Part shown: piece by piece, positions 55,440 to 64,000 of the stretch
Layout: the number at the start of each line of letters is the position of its first letter
How positions within the stretch are numbered: the stretch's first letter is position 1
Assembly (NCBI RefSeq): GCF_027595985.1
Contig: NC_073308.1
Coordinates: forward strand, 14,042,511-14,106,510
DNA from: Sorex araneus
Lineage: Eukaryota > Chordata > Mammalia > Eulipotyphla > Soricidae
Reading direction: 5' to 3'
DNA: 64,000 nucleotides
Position numbers and translations under genes: made by a program
The notes under the pieces: generated by a model
The model's database searches: none
Told to the model about the DNA's origin: nothing
What the model saw: only the letters and a program-made list of their open reading frames with translations

Positions 55440-55835
55440 TGAAGAGAATTACGGACAGCGGTGTATGCCTAGGTATAGGATTGGTTCCATATTCCAGAAT
55501 TAATCAGTGCCATTCACGGATGTGGCAAACCAGGTGACCCTATCAAGTGACGCAGAGATAACCTTCAACAAAATCTAACACCCATTCATGATAAAAACTC
55601 AGAAAAAAATATAGGAGTGGAGAACTTCAATTTGAAAAATAGCACCAAATTTAATGGTGAAAATTTTGCCCTTCTGATCAAGAAAAAGGCAATATAATAA
55701 CTTACACTACACTTATTCTGTGTGATTCAAATGCTGCAATACTGAGGGAAAATAGAAGGAAAGGCGTCCAGATCAGGAAGAAAGATAAAAAACTATTTCT
55801 GTATGCGAACACACAGTGGTCTCCACAGAACATCC
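55440..55835 (+). mobile_element. LINE-1 ORF2 fragment, forward
   Basis: acaaaatctaacacccattc, atgataaaaactcagaaaaa, ttaatggtgaaaattttgcc, cttctgatcaagaaaaaggc and aactatttctgtatgcgaac follow the known LINE-1 reverse-transcriptase region in order. Frames are disrupted by indels and stops. Confidence 0.75.
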
Positions 55836-56145
55836 CTGGGGAGTACCTGGAATCCTTCCACAGCTGAGTGACTGCACCGAGACACGTGGCCTGCCACGAC
55901 ACTTTTCTCCATAGTGGACACCAAAACCACGTGGCCCCACCTGCAGCAGCCCCCAGCAGTACTCAGGATTCGGCGTGGAAAACTGTGGGGCACAGACAGT
56001 GGATACCATGAGATGCTGGTAACGGAGATCAAGATGTATGAGCAGGGAAGACGGCTCAGAGAATGGGGGTCCCAGCCCCCTCGGGGCCCAGGGTCTCAGC
56101 ACTGGGGCTGAAGCAGCAGGCACGTGAGGCACCCTGGAGTCCCAA

Positions 56146-56158
56146 AAAAAAAAAAAGG
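56146..56158. repeat. Short poly-A run
   Basis: About twelve to thirteen A after caccctggagtccc. It could be the tail of a small retroposed sequence, but no poly(A) signal or target duplication is evident. Confidence 0.6.
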
Positions 56159-56930
56159 GACAGAGGCAGAGGGAGCAGTTCCCGGCCCTGACCCACAGCA
56201 TGGCTGCTCAGACCGTGCCAGCCCTGCAAAGGGGACATGGGGCCCTCGATGGAAGGAAGAGGGTATTTTACCCACGGGCCACAACAGCATCTCACAACCC
56301 ACCTGGAGAGGAGATCTAAAACAGCAGGGTGGTAGGGACTGACCTCAAAGCTCCCCAGCTCAGGTTCAGGCCCTCTGGGCACTGCCAGGCGGGTGGGGAC
56401 CCCCAGCATCAGAGGCCTGCACGGTGCCACACCCTGGGTCCCTATGTCGAACCACCAGCCCAGTGGGCGGGGCTGGAGCAGGAGCAAGAGCCGACGCTGA
56501 GCCCTGGCAGGAGGCCAGGCCACCAGCTCCAGGCAAGCACTGCATGCACGTGTGGGTGCACGAGCACGTGAGCGGCACAGCAGGGCTGGGGAGGTAAGGG
56601 CGGGCTCGACAGGCTCTGAGGCATGGGGCAGTGGCAGGGTTGATTTGGGACCTCCTGGCACTAAGCTGAGCCCCTAAAGATCAGTTCAGAGGGGAGTGGA
56701 GCAGGACACAGGGCAAAGGGAGGCTGTCCGGCGGGAGGGCAGGAGCGGATGGAGTTACGCGCACATACGCACTGTCAAGCTCCCAGAAAGGCCCAGCCGG
56801 CCAGCAGGCGTGGCTCTGGGCTATTAAAGAAACAGACAGGTTATGAAGGCTCTGGATGGGAAGAGGGAGGCTAGCAAGCAGTGCGACCAGGGCTCCTTCC
56901 AAAGGCCTAGATCAAGCATGGTCAGGAAAT

Positions 56931-57032
56931 GGGCCAGAGGACCAGCTCAGGGAAGGTACCTGCCTTGCAGACGACCAACCCCAATTCAATCCCCAGAGCC
57001 CCACCAGGAGAGACACCAGAAGCAAACAAGAA
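56931..57032 (+). repeat. Possible decayed SINE
   Basis: gggccagaggaccagctcag, ggaaggtacctgccttgcag, acgaccaaccccaattcaat, ccccagagccccaccaggag keeps the SINE order with many changes. Confidence 0.55.
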
Positions 57033-58721
57033 ACAAAGCACCGGGAACAGAAGTGCCAGGTGGGCAGAAAGCACAAGGCACCATGTGCTGGAGGAGGAGG
57101 AGCAGGGAGCGCACACCCATCACTTCTAGGGGCTCTGGGCCCCAGGACACAGTCCCCATAGCTCTCCACGCCCAGGCAGAGGGGGGTGAAGGCGGGGGTA
57201 TGGGAGAGCAGGCAGGACCCTGTGGGTGGGGTAGGACCCACCTGGGCGGGAGCAAGGCTGTGGGGACGGCAGAGGGGCTTCCATGTCTGGTGTGTGTTCT
57301 GTGAGGGTGTGAAGGGCAAACGGGCAACATCCCATGCGAGGGGGACGGGAAATCTCGGGGGCTCTTTCGCAAACCTCACTGGGGTCACTGACACAACTGC
57401 TCTGCGGGGGATGGCACCCCAGAACTGAAGACACACTCTGCATCTCCAGGTGCTGCTGGCCAGCGGGGCCCAGACGCAGGGGCCTGTCCCCTCCAGCCAC
57501 AGCGGCACAAGAGCTGCTCTCTGAGCTGGGTCCAGGGACTTCCCCCTTTCCCACCACCAGACTCCTGAGCCCCCCCAGACTGGTCCCTGGTCCTCAGGCC
57601 CCTTGAGCACCCCCTGAGCTCCCCTCCTCCAAGCACAGCACCCAGACACCCCCCTGGAAACAAGGCATTGGTGGCCGGGAGGAGAGGACAAGTCCTGGGC
57701 AGAAACTGAGCAGGAGGCATGGCCAGTCACCAGGGTGCAATCACAGGGCTCGGGTGTGGGGTCAGCCTCTGAGCAAACAAGACTGCACACCCCCCACCCC
57801 AGCCTGCTGGCTCTGTCCCGCCTATTTATAGGCCGTTTTCCATGATGTATTTGATCTCCTGCAGAAGATAACAACAGCCAACGCTGCTGACCCTCAGCCT
57901 TGACACCATGGCCCAGTCATGGGGCACCCTGGGCCATGATGGTGGGGGGGCCTCCTTCCCCTGGGCCCCTCCCTCTTCCTGGGAACACTTCAGCCCATGG
58001 TGCAGGCCTGTTATGAAGAGAAGAGATGGGGGGAGCACGACTCAGCACTCCTAGGGGCCACAAAGAAGTGGCCACCGAGACCTTCCCCCTCACTGGCTGC
58101 GTGGACACTCGACAGCACCATCTGGGCCTTGTGCGGTGCGAGTGATGCGAAGGAAGTGAATCCCGCAGCCCCCAGCCCTCCTGGAAGGCCCAGCCAGAGA
58201 CTGCACACATCAACAACATCCCCCGGAGCAAAAGGCGCAGTGCCCCTTGCCTGTGGCTAAGAAGGTACTAGAAGGGAGGTGGCCCCTGGACCAAGGCCTC
58301 ATGAGGCAAAGTCCAGCTGTCGGCTGATGGGGGGTGGTGAGCAGAGCAGATCAGGGCTCAGTGACCTGAGAGCAGCTAGAGTGTGACAGGGCACCTGGGG
58401 CTGCCCAGAGAAGCAGCAGGCGTGCGAGCCAGCCATAAGCTCAACATGTGCCACAGAACCAACAAGAAGGCACAAGAGGGTCTGCGCCTGAGCAGAGCCA
58501 GCCAAGCAGCTTGGCTGTGGCATGGACAGAGCAGAGGTGCGGGGGAGCCAGACCGTTTCTTCCCAGTGGGCGCCCACCCCATCCCCCCCACACAGTCCTT
58601 CCCGCTCCCAGCCACGGGAGCACTTGGGGCCAACAGAAAAGAGCCACCGGAGGCAGGAGGGGCTGAGACTGAGACAGCAAAAATGGGCCGGAGGGTGGAT
58701 ATGCAGGGGAGGGCCGTGTGA

Positions 58722-58806
58722 AGGGTGAACACGTGGAGGAGAGACATGTGGAGGAGGGCCATGTGGGGGCGGGACACACGGGAGGTGGACACATGGTGGT
58801 GGGCAC
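58722..58806. repeat. Degenerate 16-18-base G-rich repeat
   Basis: Variants of acatgtggaggagggcc, atgtgggggcgggacac, acgggaggtggacac and atggtggtgggcac, about five copies. Confidence 0.65.
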
Positions 58807-59196
58807 TTGAGGGGACGGCAGGCAGCCCTGGACGGCAGCACAAACTCCTCAGACCTCTGTGCAAAGCCACCGCATGCAGCACCCCGCAGACAGAGTCCTG
58901 GGGTGGGGAGCGGCACAGCTGTGCCCACTGCTCTGTGTCCTGACCGGCTGCACTTACACAAGATGTCGGCCTTGCTGGGGCCGGTCAGGACAGCCACCTG
59001 ACTGGCTCTACAACTGCGAGACGCTCTCCTCACTTCTGAAAGAAAGCCAACGTCAGGGTACAGTGCTAGTGGGAAACTGGCAGTGTGCAAACACTTGTGC
59101 ACAGCCACAAGCACACAACAACACGTGCCTGTGGACAGAACCTCAGGACAAAACTGCACCAACGCCAGCAGCAGAGAAACAAGTTCCAGGCTTGTA

Positions 59197-59570
59197 CTCT
59201 TTTTTTTTTTTTTTTTGAAGTAACAGATTTTATTTTAGAGGGTTTTAGGGAAAGAGGAAGGGATAAGTGGAAAAGAAAAAAACAGCAGGAGTAACACGCT
59301 CAAGAGAGAACGCGGGTTCCTCCGAGGATCAAGAGAGCTCTACACACATCCTAGCACTGGACACGAAAGCATGAAAGTACACATCTCAAGGGGGGAGATG
59401 CGGGCGACACATGTGCTCGGCCACGTGGGCACAAGCAGCACATGGCTCAGGCAGCATATGCGCCCAGAGCTCTGATCTTGACTTACAAAACTTCTGCTTG
59501 TGAAAGTGAGAAACTGGGAACCTACTGAGGAAGGAAATAGCATAAAAACACAAATGCTTATTCTATGACT
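59197..59570 (-). mobile_element. Retroposed, polyadenylated sequence of unknown source (reverse)
   Basis: An 18-base T-run ends at 59217 and is followed at once by gaagtaacagattttatttt. On the - strand this reads AAAATAAAATCTGTTACTTC then poly(A), i.e. an AATAAA ten to fifteen bases before an A-tail, the hallmark of a reverse-transcribed 3' end. Upstream on the - strand is several hundred bases of complex sequence. I cannot name the parent transcript; it could be a processed pseudogene of a 3' UTR or a lineage-specific repeat. The far boundary is approximate. Confidence 0.55.
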
Positions 59571-59619
59571 GATGAAACCTCTCTGATGTTCTGGAAGAAT
59601 TCTAAATTAAAACCAAAAA

Positions 59620-59715
59620 TACCAGCCTGAGCCCACCAGTGCAGACCCCGGAGGAACCCCTGAGCACTGCAGGTGCGCCTCCCTCTCCCCCCAAAGAAAA
59701 TAAAACCCAAAAGGA
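59620..59715 (+). repeat. SINE 3' fragment
   Basis: gagcccaccagtgcagaccc, cggaggaacccctgagcact and gcaggtgcgcctccctctcc with an A-rich end; weak match to the SINE tail. Confidence 0.45.
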
Positions 59716-59959
59716 AAAAACCAAAAAGCTGCCCACAAGGAGGCTCAGTGAGCTGGTCTGACCCGCCGGATCCCTGCGAGCCAGACACCACCAGGACCTG
59801 CGGCGGCGGGCTCTGCCACCCGGATGGACACAGCAGCTTTGAAGGGAAAGTGAGTTCTTCTCTCAAAGCACTTCAAGGAAAATTCCCAAACAGATTTAAA
59901 TTTTTAAAAAAAGGAAATTGGGATATATCATACAGGATGACTACATCGTTGTTTTAGGA

Positions 59960-60112
59960 AAGTGTATTGAGCAAGTGGCTGACCCTGGCTCACTCCCTGG
60001 CACCACATAGAGTCCCTCTGAGCCCCACAAGAATGATCCAGAGTCAACCCTGAGCACTGTGGGGTGCTCCCTGAGCACTGAACCAGGAGTCAGACCTAAG
60101 ACTGCAGAGTGT
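59960..60112 (+). repeat. Decayed SOR-type SINE without head
   Basis: gcaagtggctgaccctggct, cactccctggcaccacatag, agtccctctgagccccacaa, then two tail modules (caaccctgagcactgtgggg, ccctgagcactgaaccagga). Confidence 0.7.
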
Positions 60113-60336
60113 AAACCCGAGAAACAGTGAACACTTCACTTTTTTCACTTTATTCCTCTATGCTTTAAGATCTGGTAAAGAACTTATTTTACAAATGAAA
60201 ACCAAACCAAACTTTTAGGCTCCAAAGAGGGAACTAGCATGTCTGTGGGAATACAGACTGCAGCAGTGGCTGCCTGGCTGATCTGAGCACCTGAACCCAG
60301 TCTATGCCACTTCACTCTGCTCTGGGAGCCACAGAA

Positions 60337-60545
60337 TCATTTTGTTTGTTCATTTGTTTGCTTGTTTTTGTTTTTTGCTTTTTGCTTTTTGGGTCACACA
60401 CAGCCATGCTCAGGGGTTACTCCTGGCTCCGCATTCAGGAATTACTCCTGGCAGTGCTGGGGGACCGTATGGGATGCTGGGGATCAAACCAGGTTGGCCG
60501 TGTGCAAGGCAAATGCCCTCCCTGCTGAGCTATTGCTCCAGCCCC
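60337..60545 (-). repeat. SOR-type SINE, reverse, near-consensus
   Basis: A T/G-rich tail with tttgctttttgctttttggg, tcacacacagccatgctcag, gggttactcctggctccgca, ttcaggaattactcctggca, gaccgtatgggatgctgggg, atcaaaccaggttggccgtg and the reversed head gctattgctccagccccc. The flanks agaatc (60333-60338) and agaatc (60547-60552) suggest a short target duplication. Confidence 0.95.
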
Positions 60546-60760
60546 CAGAATCGGTTTCTGAACCCTTCTGAACACCAACAGGGAGAGAAAGGACTGCAAG
60601 CAGAAGTCCTGACAGCCACTGAGCACTGGCTGCCGAGCACATGGAGGAGAGATGGCGCATCAGAGGGGTCGCCTGAGGTGGGGGTCCACACTTCTGGCAT
60701 GCCTAGTCAGCTTTACTTGATTCCTCGCACATCCGGAGTATGCCTGCCCCTCCCTCCTTA

Positions 60761-64000
<3,240 letters not shown>

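Overview
This is mammalian nuclear DNA. Two intron-rich vertebrate genes can be read exon by exon, every splice junction used is GT/AG with a consistent codon phase, and the introns carry many copies of a tRNA-derived SINE with a 'gggctggagcgatagcacag' head and a 'gtgacccaaaaagcaaa' tail. From memory this is the SINE family characteristic of shrews (Soricidae, e.g. Sorex), so the source is probably a shrew. That is recognition, not a database result.

Layout. 1-14,560 (+ strand): the 3' half of HHAT (Hedgehog acyltransferase), with the last six coding exons, the stop codon at 13,406-13,408 and a 3' UTR ending at a poly(A) signal near 14,525. 14,514-64,000 (- strand): KCNH1 (EAG1, Kv10.1 voltage-gated potassium channel), with exons 4 to 11 of the usual 11, from the second half of the PAS domain to the stop codon at 16,176. 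Exons 1-3 and the promoter lie beyond the right edge. The genes face each other tail to tail, as in human 1q32. Their poly(A) signals form one short inverted repeat (TTTATT-5 nt-AATAAA) at 14,514-14,530.

The two genes do not form a pathway. HHAT palmitoylates Hedgehog ligands in the endoplasmic reticulum. KCNH1 is a neuronal plasma-membrane K+ channel inhibited by Ca2+-calmodulin. The encoded HHAT half keeps the haem-binding Cys324, Asp339 and His379 (human numbering). The KCNH1 part keeps S1-S6, the SVGFG filter, both extracellular N-glycosylation sequons, the CNBHD with its intrinsic-ligand tail and the calmodulin sites. It also keeps the alternative 27-codon extension known from the long isoform. 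Only the distal C-tail is clearly divergent.

The remaining DNA (over 90%) is intron or UTR: shrew SINEs in all stages of decay (one nested pair), several old LINE-1 fragments, microsatellites and many GC-rich minisatellites. Introns look short compared with the several-hundred-kb human KCNH1 locus. I found no additional protein-coding gene, RNA gene, CRISPR array or new multi-gene system. The long GC-rich open frames outside the listed exons look like chance. The most unusual items are the shared palindromic poly(A) element, a 42-bp intronic minisatellite carrying phased CCAAT boxes, and a frame-neutral 36-nt HHAT exon that contains the catalytic aspartate.
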